A stretch of DNA of 64,000 nucleotides from Shewanella psychromarinicola (GCF_003855155.1 NZ_CP034073.1:2728001-2792000); one strand, 5' to 3'; positions 9,517 through 17,712 are shown, numbered from the stretch's first letter. The notes: generated by a model from the letters alone, not told the origin. Made by a program: numbers and translations.

Positions 9517-10961
9517 CCACTATATCCTGTGCCAATAGGGGAACCCATTTCTAACATTGCCAACGGCCAGTAAGTGAATATGCCCAAGAGCACTGCTATT
9601 AAAGCCAACCCCAAAGCGCTCCACTCCATCGTGGCCGGCAGCTTTCCAGCTTGGCTTGTAGGCTCGTCATGGGTGAAAACATGGCCAATGACTTTGAACA
9701 CATAGCCAGCGGCCAGAAATCCACCAAGGAGCAGAATAATTCCCCACCACCACTGTCCGGATTCTATTGATGCCTGCAGTAATAACCACTTGCCAATGAA
9801 TCCCCCGCTGGGCGGTAGCCCCATAATACTGATACCTGCTAGGGCGAATGCCGTCAATGTCAACGGCAAGCGTTGGGTTATAGGTCCGAGTTCCGCTATG
9901 CGGTCATGCCCCCCCAAAAACTGAATATTACCCGCAGCCATGAACATCGCCGCCTTAGCCATGGCATGGGAAAACAACATATATAGCGCCCCCTTCCAGG
10001 CAAGGCTAGTCCCCAGCGGAAAAGCCAGAAACAGATAGCCCAGCTGCGATACTGTCGAGTAGGCAATAAGTAATTTTAACCGTGTCTGGCGTAGCGCTTG
10101 GATTCCGCCCCAAAGGACGGCCGCTGCCCCAAGCAGTCCCAGCAAATTAGCGAATGAACCACCCTGAGTTTGGAAGAACTCCAGCCACATGCGTAGCAGA
10201 ATATAGAAGGAAGCTTTCACTACCAATGCGGACATGAGCGCACTCACGGGGGCTGGGGCTGAGGCATGGGCTGGCGGCAACCAAAAATGCATTGGGAAAA
10301 GAGCTGTTTTGAGCAGTAGGCCGGTACTTATCAATCCCACCGCCGTCCACACCGCAGGCGACGGTTCTACTCGTTGTGCTAATATTGCAATGTCCAGACT
10401 ACCAACACTGTGGTAGATAAGGGCAACGCCCAACAGATAGAACAAGGAGCCCAGTAGGCTGACCAATAGATAACGCATGGCTGAGATCAGGGCGTTGGCG
10501 CTACCGGCCAACGCCACAAGAGCCACCGCCGTTAATCCCAGTAATTCCAGTGTGACATAGAGATTGAAGATATCAGCTGACAGAAATAGTGCATTGAGCG
10601 CCCCGCACAGGAGTAACCACAACGGCCAAAAATGGTTCGCTTTATCGCGACTGAAATAACTGCTGGAATAGATGCTGATACCTAGACCTACCAGTGCCGC
10701 CATCAGTAGCATTAGCAGACTCAGACCATCTGCGTAAAGATCGATGCCCAATGGCGCCCCCCAGCCACCTATGGGGTAGCGCAGCGATCCTAACGCTTTG
10801 AGTTGCCAGCCGAGCCCAGTCACACATGTCAAAACAACCAACGAAGTCAGCAGACTCAGTGATTTAGCTTTAGCCGGAAACAGGAAGCAAAGCATACTCC
10901 CTATCAAGGGGAATATGATCGGCATCACAATCCACGGAACCTGCTCCAATATTAACGCCAT
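9513..10961 (-). CDS. mrpD: Mrp antiporter MnhD/MrpD subunit 1
   Basis: 482 residues, about 14 hydrophobic helices, the MrpD/MnhD/NuoN-like antiporter subunit. Conserved charged positions are Glu139 (NLYVTLELLGL), Lys218 (LLLKTALFPMHFWLP) and Lys249 (ALVVKASFY). It drives cation/proton exchange in the Mrp complex. Base composition is clearly more GC-rich than the flanking housekeeping genes. A 278-bp non-coding gap separates it from mrpC upstream, unlike the overlaps seen elsewhere in the operon. Confidence 0.92.
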   Translation of the reverse strand: MALILEQVPWIVMPIIFPLIGSMLCFLFPAKAKSLSLLTSLVVLTCVTGLGWQLKALGSLRYPIGGWGAPLGIDLYADGLSLLMLLMAALVGLGISIYSSSYFSRDKANHFWPLWLLLCGALNALFLSADIFNLYVTLELLGLTAVALVALAGSANALISAMRYLLVSLLGSLFYLLGVALIYHSVGSLDIAILAQRVEPSPAVWTAVGLISTGLLLKTALFPMHFWLPPAHASAPAPVSALMSALVVKASFYILLRMWLEFFQTQGGSFANLLGLLGAAAVLWGGIQALRQTRLKLLIAYSTVSQLGYLFLAFPLGTSLAWKGALYMLFSHAMAKAAMFMAAGNIQFLGGHDRIAELGPITQRLPLTLTAFALAGISIMGLPPSGGFIGKWLLLQASIESGQWWWGIILLLGGFLAAGYVFKVIGHVFTHDEPTSQAGKLPATMEWSALGLALIAVLLGIFTYWPLAMLEMGSPIGTGYSG

Positions 10962-11239
10962 GCAACGGTCTCGTCCTTTTTAGTGTTCAGAGCCTGTCCT
11001 TAAATTACTGTAGAACTCTTTTACGAACCCCGACAGCTCAACAAGCCGGGGCCTGCCAGTTCCAAATATGGCCATATACCATCGAGTGGATCGCAGACCT
11101 GAAGCATAAAAATTCGACTAATTTGTCTGGTAGTCCTTTCTTGCTGTACTGCAATCTTTGGTTGTGTAGTCTGCATGGCACTCAATCATTGAGACAATAT
11201 GACATGGCCTATATTTTCTCGGTCCCAGACACCGAGATA
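10962..11239 (-). other. Unexplained 278-bp gap inside the Mrp operon
   Basis: No supportable ORF in any frame. On the transcribed strand, just after the mrpC stop, TCTCGG/CCGAGA can form a hairpin (11218-11238) without a T tract. A second GC-rich hairpin (CCCCG/CGGGG, 11028-11052) lies nearer mrpD. It may be an RNA-processing or attenuation region, or the scar of a lost gene. Confidence 0.5.
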
Positions 11240-11548
11240 TCATTCACAATCTCTGTCCACGAGTTCGATTTTTCCGATTGCCTTTTTTATCCTTAGCATC
11301 AAAATGAGTGCCAGCGCAGTCGCTGACACGGCAACCACGATACCGGTAATCACCATGGCATGAGGCACAGGATCTGGTTGGACATCATTATTACGTGAAG
11401 CCAATGATACCAAAACCAGAAACACCCCGGTGCACATCACATTGATAGCCAGTATTTTGCGCAGCAAATTAGCATAAACGATTAAAGCGTGCAGGCCCAA
11501 AACGAGCAAACCCAACCCAAGTAGTGCATAGAGGTAAATATGGCTCAC
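11240..11548 (-). CDS. mrpC: Mrp antiporter subunit C (NuoK-like)
   Basis: 102 residues, three hydrophobic helices, of the MnhC/MrpC/NuoK family. The N-terminal helix is LYALLGLGLLVLGLHALI. The family pattern around residue 63 (DPVPHAMVITGIVVAVSATA) is clear; PHALVLTAIVI is the usual form. It overlaps the preceding mrpB stop by 4 bp (ATGA), showing translational coupling. It is a small membrane subunit needed for assembly of the Mrp complex. Confidence 0.93.
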   Translation of the reverse strand: MSHIYLYALLGLGLLVLGLHALIVYANLLRKILAINVMCTGVFLVLVSLASRNNDVQPDPVPHAMVITGIVVAVSATALALILMLRIKKAIGKIELVDRDCE

Positions 11549-12204
11549 TTGTCTTCCCCCTTCGGCCGCCCACCGAGGAACAGTGCCGCCAGTGTTGCAC
11601 CGATGGAAAGGGTAGCCGCCGATTCGATCATCAACATCAGTTCACTGGCCAAAGTTGGTGGATATTGTAAGAATTCGTCTCCGATCAGCAACGCCCCCGT
11701 ACCGGCCATTACAAACATACCTAGACCCAAGACTAAAAGTACTCTCAACGGAAGCCCTGAGTAACGGTTGTCTATCCTCCATCCGCAAAGCCGAAGCAGT
11801 ACACCAGCCGCTCCCAGAAGAGCACCTGCTTGAAAGGCTCCCCCCGGCGCATCGGCGCCTGTCCACAGCAGGTACCCGGCGACCAAAATAAACACGGGAA
11901 CCAGCTGACGTGACATGATGTCCAGAATCAGGTCCGGGTCTGATCCGCGATAAGCCGGCATATCGCCCAAAGACCACACGCCAAGCAGAGCTGCCAGCAA
12001 TACTGCCATTTCCAGCAAAGTGTCGTAACCGCGAAAATTCAGAAGCACCGCACTCACAGGATTGTGCGCGCCACTGATCGTGATGCTGTCGGCAAGCATT
12101 GTTGGCAGATCTTGCGCAGGTTCAGGTATAGACAATACGGCATAACTGAGAACAACACCGAGCGCCAGCAATAACGGCAACAACAACCAAGGCTTGGTAT
12201 CCAT
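11545..12204 (-). CDS. mrpB: Mrp antiporter subunit B with MbhE-like N-terminal domain
   Basis: 219 residues from the ATG at 12204, preceded by AGGAGA. The longer open frame to 12288 lacks a ribosome site and reads through non-family sequence. Residues about 1-85 resemble the MbhE/MrpA C-terminal module (LLNFRGYDTLLEMAVLLAAL). Residues about 100-215 are the MnhB domain (GADAPGGAFQAGALLGAAG is its hallmark). A fused MbhE-MnhB arrangement fits Mrp clusters in which the MrpA C-terminus is split into small genes. Located between the 57-aa ORF and mrpC. Confidence 0.9.
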   Translation of the reverse strand: MDTKPWLLLPLLLALGVVLSYAVLSIPEPAQDLPTMLADSITISGAHNPVSAVLLNFRGYDTLLEMAVLLAALLGVWSLGDMPAYRGSDPDLILDIMSRQLVPVFILVAGYLLWTGADAPGGAFQAGALLGAAGVLLRLCGWRIDNRYSGLPLRVLLVLGLGMFVMAGTGALLIGDEFLQYPPTLASELMLMIESAATLSIGATLAALFLGGRPKGEDK

Positions 12205-12214
12205 ATTATCTCTC

Positions 12215-12388
12215 CTAGTTTTGCGCTGCCGCCAGACTTTGACTGGATTGCAGTTTATAAAAGGAAACAACACTGAAGTAGCTGACAAGGGGAAGGGGAG
12301 TCATAATGCCGCCAGTGTCTATCAGTGAAATGTTATTCATATCAGGTTCGAACTGATTCGGGTTATCCAGTATCTTTTTACTCCCCAT
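12215..12388 (-). CDS. Small ORF of 57 aa in the Mrp operon, function unknown
   Basis: The ATG at 12388 lies inside the last codons of the MbhD-like gene (11-bp overlap) and the stop lies 10 bp before mrpB, so it fills exactly the space between the two. The product (MGSKKILDNPNQ... to ...SLAAAQN) is not recognised. It has a polar N-terminal half and a mildly hydrophobic stretch around residues 29-43, not a clear membrane helix. It may be a coupling ORF, a decayed remnant of a longer MbhD C-terminus, or chance. The longer open frame to 12478 is mostly a shadow of the MbhD gene. Confidence 0.4.
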   Translation of the reverse strand: MGSKKILDNPNQFEPDMNNISLIDTGGIMTPLPLVSYFSVVSFYKLQSSQSLAAAQN

Positions 12389-12710
12389 TTGTTTCTCCCT
12401 CAATCGAATTATGTGGAATAATTTTCTGACCTTCCTCACCATCAGACACATCGACGCAGGGATCCTTAAGCCGCGCAAACGCCGCCAGCAACAGGGCGCC
12501 AGTCAGGCCAGCACCAATAGCCGCCTCAGCCAAGGCAAGATCAGGAGCATTAAGCCTTACCCAAGCTAAAGCCATTAACAATCCAAAATTGATAAACAGC
12601 ACAATCGACTTGAACATATCCGGGCTGGCGAGTGCCTGCCAGGCTAGGTAAAACAAGCTCATTCCCAACAGGCTATCAAAGCCCCAGTAAAGCAGGTTTA
12701 ACGCTTCCAA
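12378..12710 (-). CDS. MbhD-like Mrp subunit (DUF4040)
   Basis: 110 residues. DUF4040/MbhD domain, equivalent to a segment of the MrpA C-terminus. The diagnostic block is ALAWVRLNAPDLALAEAAIG (about 48-67) followed by GAGLTGALLLAA. There are three hydrophobic helices. The polar tail from about residue 83 (DPCVDVSDGEEGQ...) is not membrane-like, and the protein seems short beside homologues I recall, so C-terminal truncation is possible. It overlaps mrpG by 13 bp. Confidence 0.87.
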   Translation of the reverse strand: MEALNLLYWGFDSLLGMSLFYLAWQALASPDMFKSIVLFINFGLLMALAWVRLNAPDLALAEAAIGAGLTGALLLAAFARLKDPCVDVSDGEEGQKIIPHNSIEGETNGE

Positions 12711-12997
12711 GGCTTGATACCTCGCTGCAATGCACGTCTTGCAATCAAATGGGACGTGGTTGCGCTAGCGAGCATAACGAACGCCCAGATAAGCAGCAGC
12801 TTCCCAACGATGAACCAGCTTTGTGCCTGAACAGCCAATCCTGCGACCACCAGACCCAGACCCACGTTGTCGGCTTTGGTCAAGGCATGTAAGCGAGTGT
12901 ATACATCTGGAAACCGCAATAAACCCAGAGTGCCTGCTAGGAAGAAGACGCCCCCAGTGAAGAGCAGTATGCTGGAGAGGACATTAATGGGTGTCAT
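12698..12997 (-). CDS. mrpG: Mrp antiporter subunit G
   Basis: 99 residues from the ATG at 12997, which has GGGAGA just upstream. The open frame to 13033 adds a non-family leader. MnhG/MrpG family: FLAGTLGLLRFPDVYTRLHA followed by TKADNVGLGLVVAG is the classic signature, at about residues 19-52. Three membrane helices. It overlaps the end of mrpF by 14 bp. It is a small accessory subunit of the cation/proton antiporter. Confidence 0.93.
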   Translation of the reverse strand: MTPINVLSSILLFTGGVFFLAGTLGLLRFPDVYTRLHALTKADNVGLGLVVAGLAVQAQSWFIVGKLLLIWAFVMLASATTSHLIARRALQRGIKPWKR

Positions 12998-13262
12998 GCT
13001 TTGTCTCCCTATCGCCCCAGACTCGCCGGACAAAGGTTACCGCGGTTACCGCCGCAAGTAAGGCTAATACCAACGCCACATCATGAAGGGCTGGTTTATC
13101 CGTCGCCTGAGCTAGTAATAACATTACAGCCACTGATGTGGTGCCGAACAACTGAGCCGTCAACATGCGATCCGCTTCAGTGGGGCCGCGCAACACTCGC
13201 CACATTCCAACAATGAGATTCAGCAAGAGGAACAAAGCCAGTGAGATATATAGAGTTTGCAT
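12984..13262 (-). CDS. mrpF: Mrp antiporter subunit F
   Basis: 92 residues, MnhF/MrpF family. The short block RGPTEADRMLTAQLFGTTSV (about 25-44) and the C-terminal ALVLALLAAVTAVTFVRRV are typical. Three helices. In most Mrp operons mrpF follows mrpE directly. Here the two are split by about 0.9 kb holding a decayed universal-stress-protein gene. Confidence 0.93.
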   Translation of the reverse strand: MQTLYISLALFLLLNLIVGMWRVLRGPTEADRMLTAQLFGTTSVAVMLLLAQATDKPALHDVALVLALLAAVTAVTFVRRVWGDRETKHDTH

Positions 13263-13293
13263 AGGGATTTAATCGTCCAATATAACCGAGGTT

Positions 13294-14169
13294 TTAAGGC
13301 CCCAGTGGTTTGACCGCGAGTAGGAAGCAATCTTTTTGATTCAGGATTGATTTTGCAGTATTTCCCATAACAACAAGATCGGCATCGATACGCCTAGCCA
13401 GCGCAGGTATTTGTTTACGAACCGCTTCCTTTACAAGATGGGTTTTGGGGTTAAGATAGTTAAAAGTATTCTGCACCATATTGACGCTTACCTCGCACAC
13501 TAGATTATTCAGAATAGCCTCGTGTTGTGCCCAACATGCTGGACACAGGCGTTAATTTCTCTTTCCTATAACGCTTTAATTGCCATAACGTATGGATACA
13601 TTTCAAAATATAGTTAATGCATGCACGATATGCCACTCGGCAGCATCGGCCAGAGCCAGAATACTGACAATTTAGTTTATGCCGAAATTCCCTCTCCGGT
13701 TGTAGATAAGTGTCATCGACATAGACTAGGATGACTCTGTGGGTCTTTGGCACGACTTGATTAACCAAACTGTACATAGGCACTTGGGCAAAATATGCAT
13801 ATCGTCACTGTCAAACAACCGTGCTAACCAATTTTGATATTCAGGAACTACTATCACTATATCGTGGCCGTTTTGCACAATATCACGTATGACTTTCAAG
13901 AAAGGAATGCCAACGTACACCTTAGTTTCGATCTTAATCCGTTTAGCTAATTGATCGACGAATGCTTCTAGTCGTTGTTTGTGTATACTAACCATCGCGG
14001 CTGCAAATCGGCTAAGCCTGTGCCACCATCAGACATCCCAACTCTTCACATTAATGTATGGCGCCTCGTTAACTACCGTTAAGCAGGCCTGATTATTCTC
14101 GGCCAAAGTGACGCTACTCTCCAGCTCTTGTGCGCAAATGTCATTGGTTCCAACTGAAAACGTCTGTCT
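13294..14169 (-). pseudogene. Frameshifted universal stress protein gene
   Basis: Pieces of a tandem UspA-domain protein lie in order on the minus strand in different frames. First, QELESSVTLAENNQA runs in frame straight after the mrpE stop without a start codon (about 14070-14160). Then RLEAFVDQLAKR...GIPFLKVIRDIVQNGHDIVIV...DSDDMHILPKC (13750-13990). Then VILVYVDDTYLQPE (about 13690-13740), ILALADAAEWHIVHA (about 13615-13665), and finally PKTHLV...IPALARRIDADLVVMGNTAKSILNQ (13300-13460). The last piece lacks the usual dozen residues between VVMG and the GNTAE block. At least three frame changes and a lost N-terminus make it non-functional. It sits between mrpE and mrpF. Confidence 0.88.
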
Positions 14170-14718
14170 TTAAATATCTTGATTGCATTTATCTTCTTTA
14201 GCATCTTGCAAAGAGATCTTGAACATTTCGGCCACTATTTTTTCTAACGTCATTAGTTCCGACAACACATTTTTTCGTGTATCAAGCACATGAACTTTTA
14301 AATGGTTTTTTCCCAAATTGACACTCAATGTACCAGGTAACAGACTGACCGTATTAACCATGAATACACGGGATATTCCCGGTGGCAGATGTAAGGGAAA
14401 ATCAATTAGGCCCGGGGCTATGGGTATTTTGGGATTTAATGCGCACCACGCGACATCTGCACCACCACGAAGGGAGTTCCAAATAAAAAAAGGTACGAAG
14501 CGTGCAGAGTGAATCACCGAGCAGGAAAAAGGAGACACCAGTACCATACTTATCAACGTAGCAACGAGCACTACCGGAGCGCCAACCAACCATGAGTTGA
14601 CTGACCCCTCAGTGAGCATCACCCACATAAAGGCAAAAGCAACCACGCGAAACCATGCTATTGGAAAATGAATATTCATCAAATCGTTAAACCAGCTTTT
14701 ACTTGATAATCTACTCAT
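14170..14718 (-). CDS. mrpE: Mrp antiporter subunit E
   Basis: 182 residues, MnhE/MrpE family, first gene of the operon. There are hydrophobic helices near the N-terminus (AWFRVVAFAFMWVMLT and LVGAPVVLVATLIS). The family core follows: RFVPFFIWNSLRGGADVAWCA (about 73-93), then NTVSLLPGTLSV (about 122-133) and the usual HVLD. MrpE is an accessory subunit. The stop is followed in the same frame by stress-protein remnant sequence, suggesting a deletion fused the two regions. Confidence 0.92.
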   Translation of the reverse strand: MSRLSSKSWFNDLMNIHFPIAWFRVVAFAFMWVMLTEGSVNSWLVGAPVVLVATLISMVLVSPFSCSVIHSARFVPFFIWNSLRGGADVAWCALNPKIPIAPGLIDFPLHLPPGISRVFMVNTVSLLPGTLSVNLGKNHLKVHVLDTRKNVLSELMTLEKIVAEMFKISLQDAKEDKCNQDI

Positions 14719-15672
14719 CCCTCATCCCTTATCTCCTAGAACCATTTCGTCGTATAATGTAATACACCCATATACGGCATCATTACTAGGGGCAACTCCT
14801 ATTTCTCCTAACCAGCGACAGCAGCCAATCTATAATCTGCTAATTCACTAAATATGCTTTGGAAAATGCTCGTTTATTCGTTTTATCGTGCTCCACCAAA
14901 GTGTAGGAGTGATCCCGTCTAGTTAGTCGTATTTCTGAATGATTACCGTTGGACTCCACCAGAAAAGAACGCTGCCGGTTCTATTTACATCATTAAATGA
15001 CAAGAAGGCTTTTTTAATTTAGTTACTTCTCGTTATTGATAGAAGCACTATTTGCCTACACTTATGTAAAGGAACCTAGCGCACTGCAGAGCGTTTCTGC
15101 TCAGCTGGATCAATTTTCTTACAACTCCGAGTGACGAATATTATCGTATTTAATGGCTTATTTCATCATCGCAAACTCCGTTACTTCAATGTAATACACG
15201 CTAAAAAGATTTTATATTCAGAGTGTTAGTCATCCAATAAGCACATTTTTTACGATTCCACCATTTGAGGTCATCACAGTGTATTAAAGGGAAACTCCAA
15301 AGGTAGTGGTCAACAATTATTGGCCAAGGTTTTAGGAGCATTCCAATATAACCATTTAGATTAATTTGGCATCAGCCCGCAATCATATTGAGGAGCTTGG
15401 TTTCACTGTAATGTTGACCTTTCATCTGCTTCCTAAAAATGGGTACAACCACACGTCGGTATCCTTTCTTATTTTAGACTTCAAAAAAAGCGTTCCATTG
15501 GAGTATTAATCTTGCTGTGATTTATCCGACTACGATTGGCCCCTCTGTCGGTTACTAAGTTCATCCAAAACTCTACCAGCAACCAGAATGAGTGATATAA
15601 CAAAGTTGTCTATTGCCATATCTCTCCCCTAAGTTGGTTAATATATAATTGATTCATATTGCTTTAAAAAAG

Positions 15673-15686
15673 TTGATTTCGATCAA
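15673..15686. promoter_or_regulatory. Perfect FNR/EtrA box
   Basis: TTGATTTCGATCAA matches the FNR consensus TTGATNNNNATCAA exactly and sits inside a longer AAAAGTTGAT/ATCAACTTTT inverted repeat (15668-15691). It lies about 340 bp before the usp start. A start site near 15721-15726 would put the box at an activating position, implying a long leader. Confidence 0.7.
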
Positions 15687-15720
15687 CTTTTGTACCGATA
15701 CTTAAGCACAAACTTACGCT

Positions 15721-15896
15721 ATTGGCTAATCTGAAAATAGTGACTTGTTCACGTTTTGCTCAGTTTTTTAACCTCATTTTTGCTGGTGGAATATTAGAGT
15801 GATAATTTATTGGCTACTCTAAAGATAGTTACTTGCTCACGTTTTGCTCAGTTTTTTAACCTCATTTTTGCTAGTGGAATATTAGCGTGATAATTA
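15721..15896 (+). repeat. Tandem direct repeat, two 88-bp copies
   Basis: Copy 1 (15721-15808) and copy 2 (15809-15896) share the core CACGTTTTGCTCAG, then TTTTTTAACCTCATTTTTGC, then GGAATATTAG and GTGATAATT. They differ at about ten positions. They lie between the FNR box and the usp gene, so they are probably in its untranslated leader or promoter region. Confidence 0.9.
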
Positions 15897-16017
15897 GTTG
15901 GGGAAGCCTGCTCGTCAGCTTTATTAAGCTTACCGATAGATGCTTGTTTAATGACGTGAATTGAGTTTTTTTCAAGCGTTTTACACAGTAAAAATTAGCT
16001 TGTATAAGGAGATTTAA

Positions 16018-16896
16018 ATGGACAAAGTGTTTATTATTGCTCAAATGGAACAGGCACATACCGACGCGGTCGCCAGCGGATTGCAACTGGCTAAGCAACT
16101 GAACAAAACGGCGGAAGTCTTTGCTTATACTTATGCCTATTTCAGCGGTGCTGAAAGCTATAATCCTCGTTTAGTCAGCGTTGCTCAAAAGCAGTTAATG
16201 GATCAACGCCAAACCGACTTAAAGCAGCACTTAGCGGCGCTCAATGATGAGGATGTTCCGGTACACATGGTGTGGAGCAAATATTTATTTGAACATGCTT
16301 GTCATCATTCGATCCGTCATGGATTCGACCTTATGGTAAAGGCGGTGCATCATGCCGATCATTACTTACCTACAGATTGGCAATTAATACGCCATACTCG
16401 GATCCCGTTGTTATTGTTAACGGATAATCCGCTCCATAAAAGCAATACTATTCTGATGGCTGTCGATCTCGCTACCCATGATCCCATTAAACAACAGCTC
16501 AATAGCGTTGTGGCGGCTTATGGTAAGCAACTTGCCAAGGCTACGGGGGCTCAATTGCATTTAGCCTATATTCTTAGAGTGCCCAAAGTCTTGCGCGATA
16601 TGGATTTACTTGATTGTGATGCCCTGGTGAAAAAGGCCTATAAAGACCATCAAAAACAGATAGCTAAATTTAATATGGATCCTGGATCCGTGCATATCAT
16701 TGCTGGTGAACCAGAGCTGTGTTTATATGAGTTAGCCTGTAGACTGAAGAGTCAATACTTTGTGATTGGTGCGCGGCAACGACAGGGGGTTTTAGGACAT
16801 ATTATAGGCAATACTGCCGAATCAGTTTTGGGCCGCATGCGCACAAATGTATTGATTATTCCTGCGGATGATCAATTGCTTGCACCTTTAACCTAG
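16018..16896 (+). CDS. Tandem-domain universal stress protein (UspE-like)
   Basis: 292 residues with two Usp domains, about 1-140 (MDKVFIIAQMEQAHTDAVAS...) and 141-290. The second carries the nucleotide-binding loop pattern VIGARQRQGVLGHIIGNTAE (about 252-271) and ends VLIIPAD. Cytosolic stress and survival proteins of this class are often induced on oxygen or nutrient limitation, which fits the FNR box upstream. The ribosome site is strong (AAGGAG at about 16006). It is a distant relative of the decayed usp gene in the Mrp operon, but the sequences differ widely. A long-stem terminator follows. Confidence 0.9.
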   Translation: MDKVFIIAQMEQAHTDAVASGLQLAKQLNKTAEVFAYTYAYFSGAESYNPRLVSVAQKQLMDQRQTDLKQHLAALNDEDVPVHMVWSKYLFEHACHHSIRHGFDLMVKAVHHADHYLPTDWQLIRHTRIPLLLLTDNPLHKSNTILMAVDLATHDPIKQQLNSVVAAYGKQLAKATGAQLHLAYILRVPKVLRDMDLLDCDALVKKAYKDHQKQIAKFNMDPGSVHIIAGEPELCLYELACRLKSQYFVIGARQRQGVLGHIIGNTAESVLGRMRTNVLIIPADDQLLAPLT

Positions 16897-16973
16897 TCGC
16901 TTAGTGTACACATTTACCGCCATACCCGCCGTCAGATCTGATCTCTGTTACTGAGCGGTTCATTTTCTATAAT

Positions 16974-17021
16974 AAACAAAGCCCGTATCATTGAGTATAT
17001 CAAGAGTCGCGGGCTTTGTTG
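16974..17021 (+). terminator. Terminator between usp and scoB (convergent)
   Basis: Stem AAACAAAGCCCG/CGGGCTTTGTT with a loop of about 24 nt between two converging genes. The long loop lowers certainty, but the stem is GC-rich and flanked by A and T on the proper sides. Confidence 0.6.
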
Positions 17022-17042
17022 ATATTGACCGTTTACGCTTAA

Positions 17043-17699
17043 TTAAAACGTCATTTCAGGTACGTGTACTGGGACGATTAACTTACCAGCGGTTTTGGCC
17101 ACAATTTCTTCAACGGTAACGCCGGGCGCGCGCTCAAGTAAATGGAACGCACCTTCTTTAATTTCCATAAAAGCTAAATCGGTCATCACCCGTTTAATAC
17201 AGCCGTAACCGGTTAGCGGTAACTCGCATTTTGACAATAGTTTAGAGTTGCCGTATTTGTCTGCGTGCATCATGGTGACAATAATATTGTCAGCACCGGC
17301 GACTAAATCCATCGCGCCGCCCATACCTTTAATCAGTTTTCCGGGGATCATCCATGAGGCAATTGAGCCGTTAATATCCACTTCAAATGCACCCAATACG
17401 GTGAGGTCGACATGGCCGCCACGGATCATGGCGAAGCTTTCTGCTGATGAAAAAAATGAAGCCCCTTTTACCGCTGTCACCGTTTGCTTACCAGCGTTGA
17501 TAAGGTCTGCATCTATATTGTCTTCAGTAGGAAACTCGCCCATCCCCAACAAACCATTTTCTGACTGCAACATCACTTGTATGCCATCAGGAATATAGTT
17601 AGCTACAAGGGTAGGGATGCCAATGCCTAGGTTAACGTAAAAGCCATCTTGTAATTCTTTTGCTACGCGCTGGGCGAGTTGTTCTCTGGTCAATGCCAT
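17043..17699 (-). CDS. scoB: 3-oxoacid CoA-transferase subunit B
   Basis: 218 residues from the ATG at 17699, chosen because GGGAGA precedes it and family proteins begin MALTREQLA; a longer frame to 17768 overlaps scoA. It contains NLGIGIPTLV (23-32) and the catalytic Glu47 in QSENGLLGMG, which forms the glutamyl-CoA thioester. With ScoA it moves CoA from succinyl-CoA to acetoacetate. This activates the acetoacetate made by HMG-CoA lyase (LiuE) upstream, so leucine carbon ends as acetoacetyl-CoA. It starts 13 bp after scoA and is the last gene of the liu cluster. Confidence 0.95.
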   Translation of the reverse strand: MALTREQLAQRVAKELQDGFYVNLGIGIPTLVANYIPDGIQVMLQSENGLLGMGEFPTEDNIDADLINAGKQTVTAVKGASFFSSAESFAMIRGGHVDLTVLGAFEVDINGSIASWMIPGKLIKGMGGAMDLVAGADNIIVTMMHADKYGNSKLLSKCELPLTGYGCIKRVMTDLAFMEIKEGAFHLLERAPGVTVEEIVAKTAGKLIVPVHVPEMTF

Positions 17700-17712
17700 G
17701 GTGTTATCTCCC

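Larger units (their letters stand above)
14719..16017. other. Long non-coding stretch upstream of mrpE and the usp gene
   Basis: 1.3 kb without a supportable ORF on either strand. The left 900 bp show nothing I recognise: no transposase, tRNA or integrase remnants, only scattered stops. The right part holds an FNR-type box (15673), an 88-bp tandem duplication (15721-15896) and the leader of the usp gene. It probably carries the mrp promoter (minus strand) and the usp promoter (plus strand). Confidence 0.6.

Noticed and set aside
10962..11239. Insertion-sequence remnant in the mrpC-mrpD gap
   Set aside because: I tried all minus-strand frames and saw no transposase-like peptide or terminal inverted repeats.
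11642..11977. 111-codon minus-strand frame and other frames in the Mrp region
   Set aside because: Out-of-frame shadows of mrpB in GC-rich sequence.
13505..13783. 92-codon open frame considered as a gene
   Set aside because: Only its first part (VILVYVDDTYLQPE) is coding-like, and that is a Usp fragment; the rest is out of frame, so it belongs to the pseudogene.
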